Both the position numbers and the translations under genes were made by a program. Under the pieces are notes generated by a model that did not search any database, was not told the origin of the DNA, and was given only the letters and a program-made list of their open reading frames with translations. Shown here piece after piece: positions 38,691 through 46,362 of a DNA stretch of 64,000 nucleotides (position 1 is its first letter; the number at the start of each line of letters is the position of its first letter). Source of the DNA: Lewinella sp. LCG006 (lineage in GTDB: Bacteria > Bacteroidota > Bacteroidia > Chitinophagales > Saprospiraceae); assembly GCF_040784935.1 (NCBI RefSeq), contig NZ_CP160680.1, positions 4,000,501 to 4,064,500 of the forward strand, read 5' to 3'.

Positions 38691-38774
38691 AAAATCTGTT
38701 CTTACGAGTAATTTTTTCCAGAAAATAGGTCACGTTTTGCTCTTTTCAGGCTTATATAAGAAAGCTATATAAAA

Positions 38775-39191
38775 ATGATAACGAGTAAAAAAGTACTAGA
38801 CGAATTAACTTATCAAGTCATTGGAGCCGCTATAGAGGTACATAAAGCATTAGGGCCAGGCTTATTAGAAAGTGTATATCATCGGTGTTTGGCGAAAGAA
38901 TTAAGTATAAAAGGGCTGTCTTTTTCATCTGAGCACCTTGTGCCAATTCATTATAAAGGCGAAGAATTTGATACTTTTCTCCGGTGTGATTTTTTAGTGG
39001 AAGATTTATTGGTAGTGGAAATTAAATCGGTAGCAGCCTTCGCGCCAATCTTTAATGCGCAACTGCTTACCTATATGAACCTGCTTAATCGCCCTAAAGG
39101 ATTACTCATTAATTTCAATGTAGTCAACATATTTCATGAAGGGCAACGGACTTTGGTCAATGAAACTTTTCGAATTTTGCCAGAAGGTTGA
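38775..39191 (+). CDS. GxxExxY family protein, PD-(D/E)xK nuclease-like
   Basis: 138 residues, no signal. The family-defining G-x-x-E-x-x-Y is GLLESVY (Glu32, Tyr35) after IEVHKALGP. A nuclease-like core follows: Asp72 in RCDFLVED, then Glu82-x-Lys84 in VVEIKSV, and Gln96 in QLLTYMNLL, the arrangement of a PD-(D/E)xK active site. The biochemical function of the family is not established. It is preceded by an array of palindromic repeats (38479-38690) and followed 121 bases later by a CBS protein gene. Its AT-rich 5' region looks different from its neighbours. Confidence 0.82.
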   Translation: MITSKKVLDELTYQVIGAAIEVHKALGPGLLESVYHRCLAKELSIKGLSFSSEHLVPIHYKGEEFDTFLRCDFLVEDLLVVEIKSVAAFAPIFNAQLLTYMNLLNRPKGLLINFNVVNIFHEGQRTLVNETFRILPEG

Positions 39192-39312
39192 CAAAGATCA
39201 CCAGTTTGCCTGATTCTTATCATACATCTGCCTCGTGCTTTGCTTCATATTTGTGTCAGTAGCCAGGGATAGTAATATCGGCTGCCCTTCAAGCGAAAAA
39301 ACACAATATATA

Positions 39313-39726
39313 ATGAAGAAAAGAACGCCCGTCTCAAAGATCATGACCAAAGATCCCATCAGCGTCAATTTATCAAATGACTTAGCTGACGTCGTACAGA
39401 TTTTCAAGGAGCGTAATATTCATCACATCCCAGTAGTGTCAGGAGATAGATTGTTAGGAATGATCAGTAAAACAGATATTGATCGTATTTCCTACGTCAA
39501 CTCCTATGCCACAGAAGCGGCTAATGCAGTAGTGTATGATATTTTGAAGTTAGAGCAGGTGATGACTTCTAACTTAGAAACGATTCAGGCAGAAGACCAG
39601 ATTAAAGAGGCTGCCGAATTACTAGCTAGAGGAAGCTACCACGCATTACCAGTGATGGAGGGTAATAAATTAGCTGGAATTGTTACTTCGACGGATGTTA
39701 TCAACTACCTCTTGGAGCAATTCTAA
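39313..39726 (+). CDS. CBS-domain pair protein
   Basis: Start set at ATG 39313 (MKKRTPVSKIMTKDPISV); the upstream in-frame extension to 39235 is not CBS-like. 137 residues made up almost wholly of two CBS domains: VSKIMTKDPISVNLSNDLAD..FKERNIHHIPVV.GDRLLGMISKTDI and LEQVMTSNLETIQAEDQIKEAAELL..SYHALPVMEGNKLAGIVTSTDVINYLL. CBS pairs bind adenine nucleotides such as AMP or ATP. Stand-alone pairs are usually regulatory subunits; no partner is obvious here. Confidence 0.88.
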   Translation: MKKRTPVSKIMTKDPISVNLSNDLADVVQIFKERNIHHIPVVSGDRLLGMISKTDIDRISYVNSYATEAANAVVYDILKLEQVMTSNLETIQAEDQIKEAAELLARGSYHALPVMEGNKLAGIVTSTDVINYLLEQF

Positions 39727-39782
39727 AAGATATTTCACATCTGATGATTTGAGCTTTTTTTGATTAAGGATTGTTAGTTAGG

Positions 39783-39820
39783 AGCCTGGCTTGATGGTAT
39801 TTCCATCGGCCAGGCTTTTT
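39783..39820 (+). terminator. Strong rho-independent terminator after the CBS gene
   Basis: AGCCTGGC (39783-39790) pairs with GCCAGGCT (39809-39816), with an inner GATGG/CCATC stem and a T-run to 39820 and beyond. It ends the 35.5-39.7 kb plus-strand group. Confidence 0.9.
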
Positions 39821-40912
39821 GCTTTTAGGAACCTGACTTTTAAGTTTTTTTCGTCGGTTTTGCCTTGGCTTTGCTGGTAACTTTAGGAAGTCTAAAAAAT
39901 CAAAATCGTATGAAAAAAACGTTGAATCTTTTTACAGGCTTGCTCTTGTGGAGTTTTCTTTTCGGGCAAGAACCTGTTTATCTTAACAATGGAAATTTAA
40001 GTGCTCAGTTTACGCCTATTGGAGCTACCATACCTGATAATGGGGCCTTTCTGGAATTAGAGATGGAAGGGCAAAGATTATCCTTGATGTATGAAGTGGG
40101 GCTGTTTGTTAGCGGGTTCGACCCTGCCGGAAACCTGAAGACCTATACCACCAGAGGGGCGGAGGTTGAATCAGGTATCATTGGTGTTGATGCCACTATT
40201 ACTGCGCCGTGGCGCGTAACGAGTGAGCAAGTAGCAGCTCACTTGGCAGATTTTGCCGATAACGGGAGTATTGATAATCCTATTCCCGCGATCTATGCTT
40301 GGCCGGGACTCGGTAATCCAAACTTTGAAGCATACAACGGCTATCCTCTGAACTTTCCTGCGGGAAATACTGGTGGTCAATTTTGGGACGAAGATATGGA
40401 TGGTATTTACGATCCTTCTCAGGGTGATTATCCAGTGTATTTTACCCAGGGATGTGGCAGCAGTGCCTTAGTTCCAACTGAAATGCTCCTGTATCCTTTT
40501 GCTTTATCAGCGATCGGCAGTGATGATTTCAAATCTATTCAAGTTTATTTGACCGCCTTCAGATTAGGTTGTGAAGAGGAGGAAGGAACTGTGAATAACT
40601 CCCTTTTCTTAAGTTATCGGACGACTTTGCTGCCACTGGAAACGGGTGCGGAGGATTTAGAGGATACTTACGTAGGTTTTTTTCTGGATGGAGATATTGG
40701 CTGCTATGCTGATGACTATGTAGGCACCTTCCCCTTGCGGAGTTCCGTCTATTTTTACAATGCAGATTCATTTGATAGCAATTGTGATCAGGTTGAAGGG
40801 TTCGGCGCAAATCCGCCTGTAGTAGGTGTAGACTTACTTCGAGGTCCACTAAGTACTAATGGAGACGAGATAGGCCTGACCAGTGTAATGCCACTCACGA
40901 ATGCGAGTGTTA

Positions 40913-40935
40913 TACCCGTCCCTAAGTGGTTTGGG
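40913..40935 (+). repeat. Left terminal inverted repeat of the IS630 element
   Basis: Starts TACCCGTCCCTAAGT and ends GTTTGGG. It differs from the inverse of the right end at two positions. The transposase stop codon (40922-40924) lies inside it. Confidence 0.92.
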
Positions 40936-41977
40936 CGTATACAGAAGTCCCACCTACTGAACGAAAATTCAACGTTAGTAGCCTGCGTAACTCTGACTTG
41001 TGTGACTTAGTGTCATTGAGAAAATCAATTATTCCGTCTTTGAATTTTGAATACGTATCGTAGTAAATAGAGCTGATGACTTTTTTACGCATAAACTTCC
41101 AAAGCCGCTCTATTAGATTCAAATTAGGAGAATAAGGGGGTAGAAATACAAATTCTATGCGCTGATCAGCGGCCCAGTCCTGGAGCATTTTATTGCGATT
41201 ATAGCGGGCATTATCGCAGATCAGATATATTTTCTTCTTTGGATGTTTCTTCAATAATTGCCGGCACAGCCGTTGGGTAGACTGTGCATTGATAGAATCA
41301 GTGATGTCATAAACCAGGTGCTCAGGCTTAAGTGCATTGATCGCACCGTTGATATTTACCCGTTTACGACCGCTATTACAGTCCACCTCAAAGTCTCGGC
41401 CCTTGCGTATCCAAGCTCTCCCCGTTTTGGTATTATGGGTGGGATGACAGCCATCAGCGTAGTATACTACTGCTTCTCCTTGTACGGCTTGTTCCAAAAG
41501 TTCGGGCAGTACGTCATCTAGAAAATCCAGCTGATCTTGTTCGTTAGCTTTGCTGGCTACTGCCTTGGTCTGCTTGTATACAAAGCCAATGCGATGCAGG
41601 AGCTGAGTCATACCAGATACCGAATAAATAACGCCAAAGGTTACTTGAACATACTCACAAATGGAAGCGGCTTCTTCGTACAAGTTCTCTTCCAAGTGAG
41701 CTGTCAAGAGTAAAATCTCTTCCTCGTTCAGTTTTCCTGAATAGGGCGTAAACCCATCCAAGAGGTAAGCCGTCAATCCCTTTTCATAAAAGGCTTTCGC
41801 GTAACGTCTGATGGTATTATCATCCAAACCCAGCGCAGCCTCAATGACCTTGATCTTATGTCCCTGATGCAACATAATCAAGACCGTAACCTTGCGGAAT
41901 TGACGCGGGGGCAAATTCGGATGCTTCTGAATTTGACGTAATTGATCGTACTCGGATTGACTTAGCTTGATTTTCAC
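40922..41977 (-). CDS. IS630-family transposase
   Basis: 351 residues. The N-terminal helix-turn-helix part (about 10-120; PPRQFRKVTVLIMLHQGHKIKVIEAALG and DDNTIRRYAKAFYEKGL) binds the ends. The DDE catalytic residues are Asp in VVYYADGCHPTHN, Asp in IYLICDNARYNRN and Glu in LPPYSPNLNLIERLWKFMRKK, with the 35-residue D-E gap typical of IS630. It is a single uninterrupted frame without the frameshift seen in some IS630 members, and appears functional. Its stop codon lies within the left terminal repeat. Confidence 0.95.
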   Translation of the reverse strand: MKIKLSQSEYDQLRQIQKHPNLPPRQFRKVTVLIMLHQGHKIKVIEAALGLDDNTIRRYAKAFYEKGLTAYLLDGFTPYSGKLNEEEILLLTAHLEENLYEEAASICEYVQVTFGVIYSVSGMTQLLHRIGFVYKQTKAVASKANEQDQLDFLDDVLPELLEQAVQGEAVVYYADGCHPTHNTKTGRAWIRKGRDFEVDCNSGRKRVNINGAINALKPEHLVYDITDSINAQSTQRLCRQLLKKHPKKKIYLICDNARYNRNKMLQDWAADQRIEFVFLPPYSPNLNLIERLWKFMRKKVISSIYYDTYSKFKDGIIDFLNDTKSHKSELRRLLTLNFRSVGGTSVYAQTT

Positions 41978-41997
41978 GCCAAAAAATACGAATTTTT

Positions 41998-42020
41998 CCC
42001 AAACTACTTAGTGACGGGTA
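41998..42020 (-). repeat. Right terminal inverted repeat of the IS630 element
   Basis: Read from the minus strand it begins TACCCGTCACTAAGT and ends GTTTGGG. The transposase start codon lies 21 bases inward. Confidence 0.92.
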
Positions 42021-42729
42021 TAGTCCCGGACAACCTGTAGCAACTACTGATTATGCCAACCCAGTTGGATTAAGGAATTACTTAACGGGACAGTGGTTAG
42101 ACGGGCAACCGCTGTTGGACGAAGGTTTCGGTTACGAAAGTGGAAATCCTGCTAGTTTAGCTTTCTCTGGTGATCCTGCCGCGGGAACTGGGTGGACCGA
42201 AATTGGCGAAAATAATGTACCCGGAGATCGCAGGGCCATCATGTCAAGCGGGCCGTTTACTTATGAATCCGGAGCCGTCAATGAATTCCTTTTTTCGCTT
42301 ACCTACAACTACGAGCCCGATGCCGGACATCTGGAACAAATCAATGGTTTGCGTGATCGTATTGATGTGCTTCAGCACCTTTTTGATAATTGTTTTGAGG
42401 TGGAAAACTTATCCAACATGGATGGCTGTACACTTTTAGTAACCAACCTAGCTACTCCTTTAAAACAAACGAACAACCAACTACAACTTTACCCTAATCC
42501 TGCGCAAACGGAGGTAACCATTCAATTCCCTGCGCTGGAACAGGGGATGCTTTCTGTTTATTCCGCTGCTGGACAGCTGCTCCTTCAAAAACGTACCAAC
42601 TCTGAACTTACTACTTTGGATTGTAGCCCGTGGCCTTCTGGCCTCTACTTATTACGCTGGGAAGGCGAGCGCCAAGTGCTTGCCCAAAAGTTACTTGTAG
42701 ATTGATAGATGATGCGGTATAGGCAATTA

Positions 42730-42787
42730 GCCTTCTTCACTCAGCGGAAAACGCATATCCGTTGGGTGAAGGCCGCTTTTTCTTTTT
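42730..42787 (+). terminator. Terminator between convergent genes
   Basis: GCCTTCTTCAC-type arm (42730-42740) pairs with GTGAAGGC (42766-42773), extended inward by CGGA/TCCG, and is followed by a T-rich run to 42787. It separates the interrupted T9SS gene from the convergent minus-strand lipoprotein gene. Confidence 0.8.
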
Positions 42788-42881
42788 GAAAAAAACACAA
42801 TTGGATTCCTGACTTTTGGAATAATTGGGCAGCAATAACGTGTCCAATTGCACCTAGACCAAGTATACCTACCCTTGGCAT

Positions 42882-44384
42882 TTATTCAACCCTTTCAAAG
42901 CATCCTATATCCGGCATCTCGTCGCGGGGGATACCCAAAAGATCAAGTGGGAAGGCTGGCAGTACTGCACCTCTTCCCTGAGCAATAGATAGCGTATCTA
43001 GTTGATAATCATCCTCTGGGCGATTCAGGAACAAGGCGTCGTTCTGGTCGCCGTTGACACAATCCAGGCAGTAAGTCGCAAAAAAGTCGGCGTATTGGCC
43101 ATCATTGCGGGTCAGGAGTTCATCTACTTTTACCAGGCAGTGGTCCATGTCCAATTGCATTGTCGCAGGAGCTGAACGCCCGGTGAAATCTTGGATGATT
43201 ACTTCATCGCGGCGTGAGCCAAAGAAAATACAGTTGGTCATCGCCGCTTCCAGTGGATTGATATCAAAGCTCGAACAATCCTCATTGTAGCATTGGAAAT
43301 TAGTTACGGCCAAAGCCGAAGCATCTACCCCATAACTGGCAACGGTGCAATAATCAAATTGGTAGTTGCCACCGTGGGTCAATTGGATCGCATTAGCGCC
43401 ATTGTCATACAAAAGGCAGTTGTCGGCGACGATTTCACTGTGTACCCCCAAAATGCCACTGCTGGCGGTTGTGTGAATTTTTACATTGGTAAGGCTCACC
43501 TCTGCCGCAGAGTCGGCATAAACACCGAAAATACTGTTCTTGATAGTGGTATGTTCAATGATGTTCCCCTGGCTTTCCCGCCCAATTATAATGCCTAGCC
43601 ATTGGCCGGGTTGTTCGGAGAAGCCTTCTTCCAGGCGGTCGCCCTCAATCGTGATCGGTGCTTCACGCGTGCCCGCGAAATGCAATTGCCCTTGTGGGAG
43701 CGTGAAGAGGAAGCCGTCGTTGAATACGCCCAACAACTCATTCTCGGCCAGCCCCCCGTGCACGTAGATGTGCGTGCCAGCAGCTACTTCGAGTAAGCAT
43801 TCATCAATAAAAATCTCTCCATAAATCACGTAGGGTAGGGGACTGTCCCAGGTAATGGTGCTATTGTCACAACTGAGCACTACCGGGACGCCTTTGTTGT
43901 ATCTGCTGGGGAAATAATTGGCATTTTGCCCCCAGGCTTCCAGTAAGACGGATTGTTGTTTGCTCCCCGTTTTTACCACCAGGCGATCTTCTATAACGAA
44001 AGGACTGACGGAAAGAGGGGCATCGGGATCAATCGTTACTTCTACAAAGACGTAGATGGAATCATTGTCCCAGATGATCACATCTTCGACCAATGGGCCA
44101 GGAGTTCCATCGGCGTTGAAAACGAAACTCACACCCGTATTTCCCTCAACGTAAATTTCATCGAGTTTTACGGGGCGATTATCTTCATTGTAAATCTTTA
44201 CGAAGCGGGTCGCTGAACCTAGTTCCGTGAAAACAGTATCAAAACGCAGCGTATCCAATTCAAAACGAATATTGACCCCATCTCCGGTCAGAAAATCCTG
44301 GTCGGGATCACATGAAGAGAGCGAAATAGCCGTAGCCACTACCAGCGTCAGCAGTACCCAAAAAGATAGCGAAGATAATTTCAT
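42882..44384 (-). CDS. Parallel beta-helix lipoprotein
   Basis: 500 residues. Lipoprotein signal with Cys25 (TAISLSSCDPDQ). An Ig-like N-terminal domain (about 35-150; FVKIYNEDNRPVKLDEIYVEG) is followed by beta-helix coils (about 185-430; IIEHTTIKNSIFGVYADSAAEVSLTNVKI, GILGVHSEIVADNCLLYDNGANAIQL, TNCIFFGSRR). It ends LPAFPLDLLGIPRDEMPDIGCFERVE, a tail common in Bacteroidota right-handed beta-helix proteins. Predicted to be anchored in the outer membrane; ligand unknown. Confidence 0.85.
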   Translation of the reverse strand: MKLSSLSFWVLLTLVVATAISLSSCDPDQDFLTGDGVNIRFELDTLRFDTVFTELGSATRFVKIYNEDNRPVKLDEIYVEGNTGVSFVFNADGTPGPLVEDVIIWDNDSIYVFVEVTIDPDAPLSVSPFVIEDRLVVKTGSKQQSVLLEAWGQNANYFPSRYNKGVPVVLSCDNSTITWDSPLPYVIYGEIFIDECLLEVAAGTHIYVHGGLAENELLGVFNDGFLFTLPQGQLHFAGTREAPITIEGDRLEEGFSEQPGQWLGIIIGRESQGNIIEHTTIKNSIFGVYADSAAEVSLTNVKIHTTASSGILGVHSEIVADNCLLYDNGANAIQLTHGGNYQFDYCTVASYGVDASALAVTNFQCYNEDCSSFDINPLEAAMTNCIFFGSRRDEVIIQDFTGRSAPATMQLDMDHCLVKVDELLTRNDGQYADFFATYCLDCVNGDQNDALFLNRPEDDYQLDTLSIAQGRGAVLPAFPLDLLGIPRDEMPDIGCFERVE

Positions 44385-44476
44385 AATAGCTTAACGTGAT
44401 TATCCTGCAAAGATGCTACAAGTCACGCAAATTAACGAATACTCACACCAAAGGATCAATAACTGTCGGGGATTAC

Positions 44477-44953
44477 TCATGTAATTGGAAACAGCTTTTT
44501 CACGGCGGCCTCGCGGTAAGTGAAAATCTCGTCCACCATTCGTCCCACAAATAGCCAGTTGGCAATACTACCAATGGGGCCAAAGGGAACTTGGTAGTGA
44601 AGAATATCGGTCATCTCGGTGCCACCTTCTACCGCTTTGAAATGATGTTGGTGGTGCCACAATGCGTAGGGGCCTACGCGCTGGTCATCGATAAAAAACT
44701 CATGCTTACGGATTTGGGTAATTTCGGTCACCCAGTTCATCGGAATATTTAACAACGGACTAATCTGGTATTGAATAATCATACCAGGGTACATCTCCTG
44801 ACCAGCAATTGGACTTAGGATGTTGAAAGAGACATTTGCGGGGGTCATTTCATTGAGATTCTCCGGGCGGGAGAAAAACTCCCAAACTTCTTCTAATGGG
44901 CGAGGAATAAATAGGGTCCAGCTTTTTCTTTTTGGTCGCATAGGAAGCAGCAT
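44477..44953 (-). CDS. SRPBCC-family (Bet v1/START-like) ligand-binding protein
   Basis: 158 residues, cytoplasmic. Pattern WTLFIPRPLEEVWEFFSRPENLNEMTPANVSFNIL then GMIIQYQ..I.MNWVTEITQI and F.DDQ..GPYALWHHQHHFKAVEGGTEMTDILHYQVPFG is typical of SRPBCC proteins, several of which are annotated as cell-division-inhibitor SulA-like or cyclase-like. Start could be ATG 44953 or 44941. No partner gene gives the ligand. Confidence 0.85.
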   Translation of the reverse strand: MLLPMRPKRKSWTLFIPRPLEEVWEFFSRPENLNEMTPANVSFNILSPIAGQEMYPGMIIQYQISPLLNIPMNWVTEITQIRKHEFFIDDQRVGPYALWHHQHHFKAVEGGTEMTDILHYQVPFGPIGSIANWLFVGRMVDEIFTYREAAVKKLFPIT

Positions 44954-45097
44954 CTTTTATTGGCAATCCATTTGTGCTAGTATAACTAAAAAGAGGAGGG
45001 ATAGTTTAATAAAATATTTGGCACAAGCCGAGTGTAAGTACGAATATGTATTTTGATAAATATTAATATGTTAAAAAAGGTTTTTTTAGCACTTCAA

Positions 45098-45129
45098 TTG
45101 GCATATACATGAATAATTACCTATATTTG
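45098..45129 (+). promoter_or_regulatory. Strong Bacteroidota-type promoter of an orphan transcript
   Basis: TTG (45098-45100), a 21-base spacer and TATATTTG (45122-45129), an exact TAnnTTTG. Transcription would begin near 45136. No gene starts within 400 bases except a doubtful 21-codon frame, so this promoter serves the RNA described next. Confidence 0.7.
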
Positions 45130-45179
45130 TAAGGTAGGAATGAAAAAACCTACAATGTTTTAATCCCAATAACGATCCC

Positions 45180-45245
45180 ATGAACGATTTAACACATCCA
45201 TACCAGGCTGTTTACACTGGTATTAAATTTCCAGACTTTAGTTAG
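45180..45245 (+). CDS. Possible 21-residue small peptide inside the orphan transcript
   Basis: ATG 45180 to TAG 45243-45245 encodes MNDLTHPYQAVYTGIKFPDF plus Ser. It begins about 45 bases after the predicted transcript start. Nothing resembles a known leader peptide. The same frame stays fairly open downstream but is interrupted by two TAG codons, which chance would explain. Confidence 0.2.
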   Translation: MNDLTHPYQAVYTGIKFPDFS

Positions 45246-45426
45246 CTACTTTCGCTCCACAGTTACAACTGCTTGGGGCTTAACTTGTTTTGGAAATAGC
45301 AACTGTCTCACCGGAATTCTCAGGGCTTCATTATTGGCGAAAAGAAATCATACTGCTTCCTCAAGGAAGCGCAGTATAAAGATGCAAGTAGGTTTGTAAA
45401 GGGTTTCTCATACAGAGAATTTTCGG

Positions 45427-45457
45427 AGAGCGGACATTTTGTCCGCTCTACTTTTTT
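45427..45457 (+). terminator. Strong rho-independent terminator of the orphan transcript
   Basis: AGAGCGGACA (45427-45436) pairs perfectly with TGTCCGCTCT (45440-45449) around a TTT loop, followed by a T-run at 45452-45457. A ten-pair GC-rich stem of this quality is rare in the window. Confidence 0.92.
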
Positions 45458-45590
45458 GAGCTACTTACTTGTTTTTAAGCATTTTAACACCTTTGTCCAC
45501 CTTTTGTCTACCCTTATTGTTACGATTCTTGCGGGTATTTAGGGATCATTGCACTTGAGCTCATCTTGCTCATCACAATCCTTTATCCCT

Positions 45591-46319
45591 ATGACCAAGA
45601 AATTACTTCCTTATCTTTTTTGTTGCTTATTGTTTCCCACCTTCCTGTTCTCCCAGCGTGATGCTGGTGGCCGCTTTGAGGAAGGCTTCTTTTGGGGCTT
45701 CAAAGCTGGCGTGACCTCATCTACGGTGCTTGATTTGCGCACCACCCTTATTGCTCCCATTTATCCGGTAGAAACTTACCAGACCCAGGACAACACCCGA
45801 TTGGGAGGCATGGGGGCGTTTTTTATTGATTATCGCCACTCTTCAAAATCGTACGTCGTAGGCCGTTTTGAAATAGGCTATACCATGCAAGGAGGCAAGT
45901 TTAACTACACTGATGTCAATGGATTGGAGTACGAACTGGCGATGAATTATGATTATCTGACCTTGGCACCTTTGATAAAAATCAATGTCCCACCTGGAAT
46001 GCCTTACGTGATCATGGGTTGCCAAATTGGGGTAAACCTCACGGGAGAAACGCTGCGTTACACCTCGAATGATGATGCTTTTATCGATTTACAGGTGCAA
46101 GAAAGTTTGCGTACCGTACTGAAAGGGCGAGCCAATACCGCACTTACGGCTGGCATAGGCGTAGAACTTACCCGTTCGGGCTTCTATCTCGAAGGGCGTT
46201 ATACGCACGGTCTCACCGATGTTGTCGAGACCCAGGCCAATAGTTTTCTTTTTATTGAAAATAAGAACACCAGCAATTATTATCAGCTGACGCTCGGAAT
46301 TCCTGTGCCTTTTCAATAG
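45591..46319 (+). CDS. Outer-membrane beta-barrel protein (OmpW/PorT-like fold)
   Basis: Start at ATG 45591 (MTKKLLPYLFCCLLFPTFLFSQ, signal peptide); an earlier ATG at 45549 adds a polar stretch before the signal. 242 residues. Alternating beta strands typical of small barrels: WGFKAGVTSSTV, MGAFFIDYRHSSKSYVVGRFEIGYTMQGG, YDYLTLAPLIKIN, GFYLEGRYTHGL, and a final NYYQLTLGIPVPF. Such proteins (outer membrane protein beta-barrel family) are common in Bacteroidota with unknown cargo. It starts 134 bases after the terminator at 45457. Confidence 0.8.
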   Translation: MTKKLLPYLFCCLLFPTFLFSQRDAGGRFEEGFFWGFKAGVTSSTVLDLRTTLIAPIYPVETYQTQDNTRLGGMGAFFIDYRHSSKSYVVGRFEIGYTMQGGKFNYTDVNGLEYELAMNYDYLTLAPLIKINVPPGMPYVIMGCQIGVNLTGETLRYTSNDDAFIDLQVQESLRTVLKGRANTALTAGIGVELTRSGFYLEGRYTHGLTDVVETQANSFLFIENKNTSNYYQLTLGIPVPFQ

Positions 46320-46362
46320 GATTTTGCATTCACATTTCATTAATCCTGGTAAAACCTCTAGC

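Larger units (their letters stand above)
40913..42020 (-). mobile_element. IS630-family insertion sequence, 1108 bp
   Basis: The element is bounded by 23-bp imperfect terminal inverted repeats (40913-40935 and 41998-42020; 21 of 23 identical, beginning TACCCGTC) and encodes one DDE transposase on the minus strand. TA at 40911-40912 and 42021-42022 is the target duplication expected of IS630/Tc1-type insertion. Because both flanks read TATA, boundaries two bases inward are formally possible, but only this choice restores the host gene frame. Element and transposase are intact, so the insertion may be recent. Confidence 0.93.
39910..42705 (+). pseudogene. Secreted T9SS protein gene disrupted by an IS630-family insertion
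   Basis: The 5' part starts at ATG 39910 (MKKTLNLFTGLLLWSFLFGQ, a signal peptide) and reads in frame to the insertion at 40912. The 3' part resumes at 42023 and ends at 42705. Deleting 40913-42022 (the element plus one TA copy) joins AGT-GTT-A with GT-CCC and gives one continuous frame of 561 residues: ..NASV-SPGQPVATTDYANP... The rebuilt protein has a Bacteroidota secreted domain (WRVTSEQVAAHLADFADNG, DEDMDGIYDPSQGDYPVYF) and a T9SS type A C-terminus (LYPNPAQTEVTIQFP ... WPSGLYLLRWEGERQVLAQKLLVD). As it stands the first part runs into the element and loses the sorting domain, so secretion should fail. Confidence 0.92.
45136..45457 (+). ncRNA. Putative structured RNA of about 320 nt, family not recognised
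   Basis: The unit has a promoter (45098-45129) and a strong terminator (45427-45457) with no credible protein gene between. Visible hairpins: GTAGG/CCTAC at the 5' end (near 45133-45152); GCTTCC-TCAA-GGAAGC extended by ATACT/AGTAT (near 45350-45382); TTCTC-ATACA-GAGAA (near 45405-45421); and the terminator stem. I checked for tmRNA, RNase P and SRP signatures and saw none. It could be an unrecognised 6S-like RNA, a regulatory RNA, or a leader for the outer-membrane gene at 45591. A 21-codon frame at 45180-45245 lies inside it. Confidence 0.55.

Noticed and set aside
45180-45543. A protein gene read through two TAG codons
   Set aside because: The frame is otherwise fairly open for about 120 codons, but a strong terminator lies inside it and chance stop spacing explains the openness; no sign of amber recoding elsewhere in the window.
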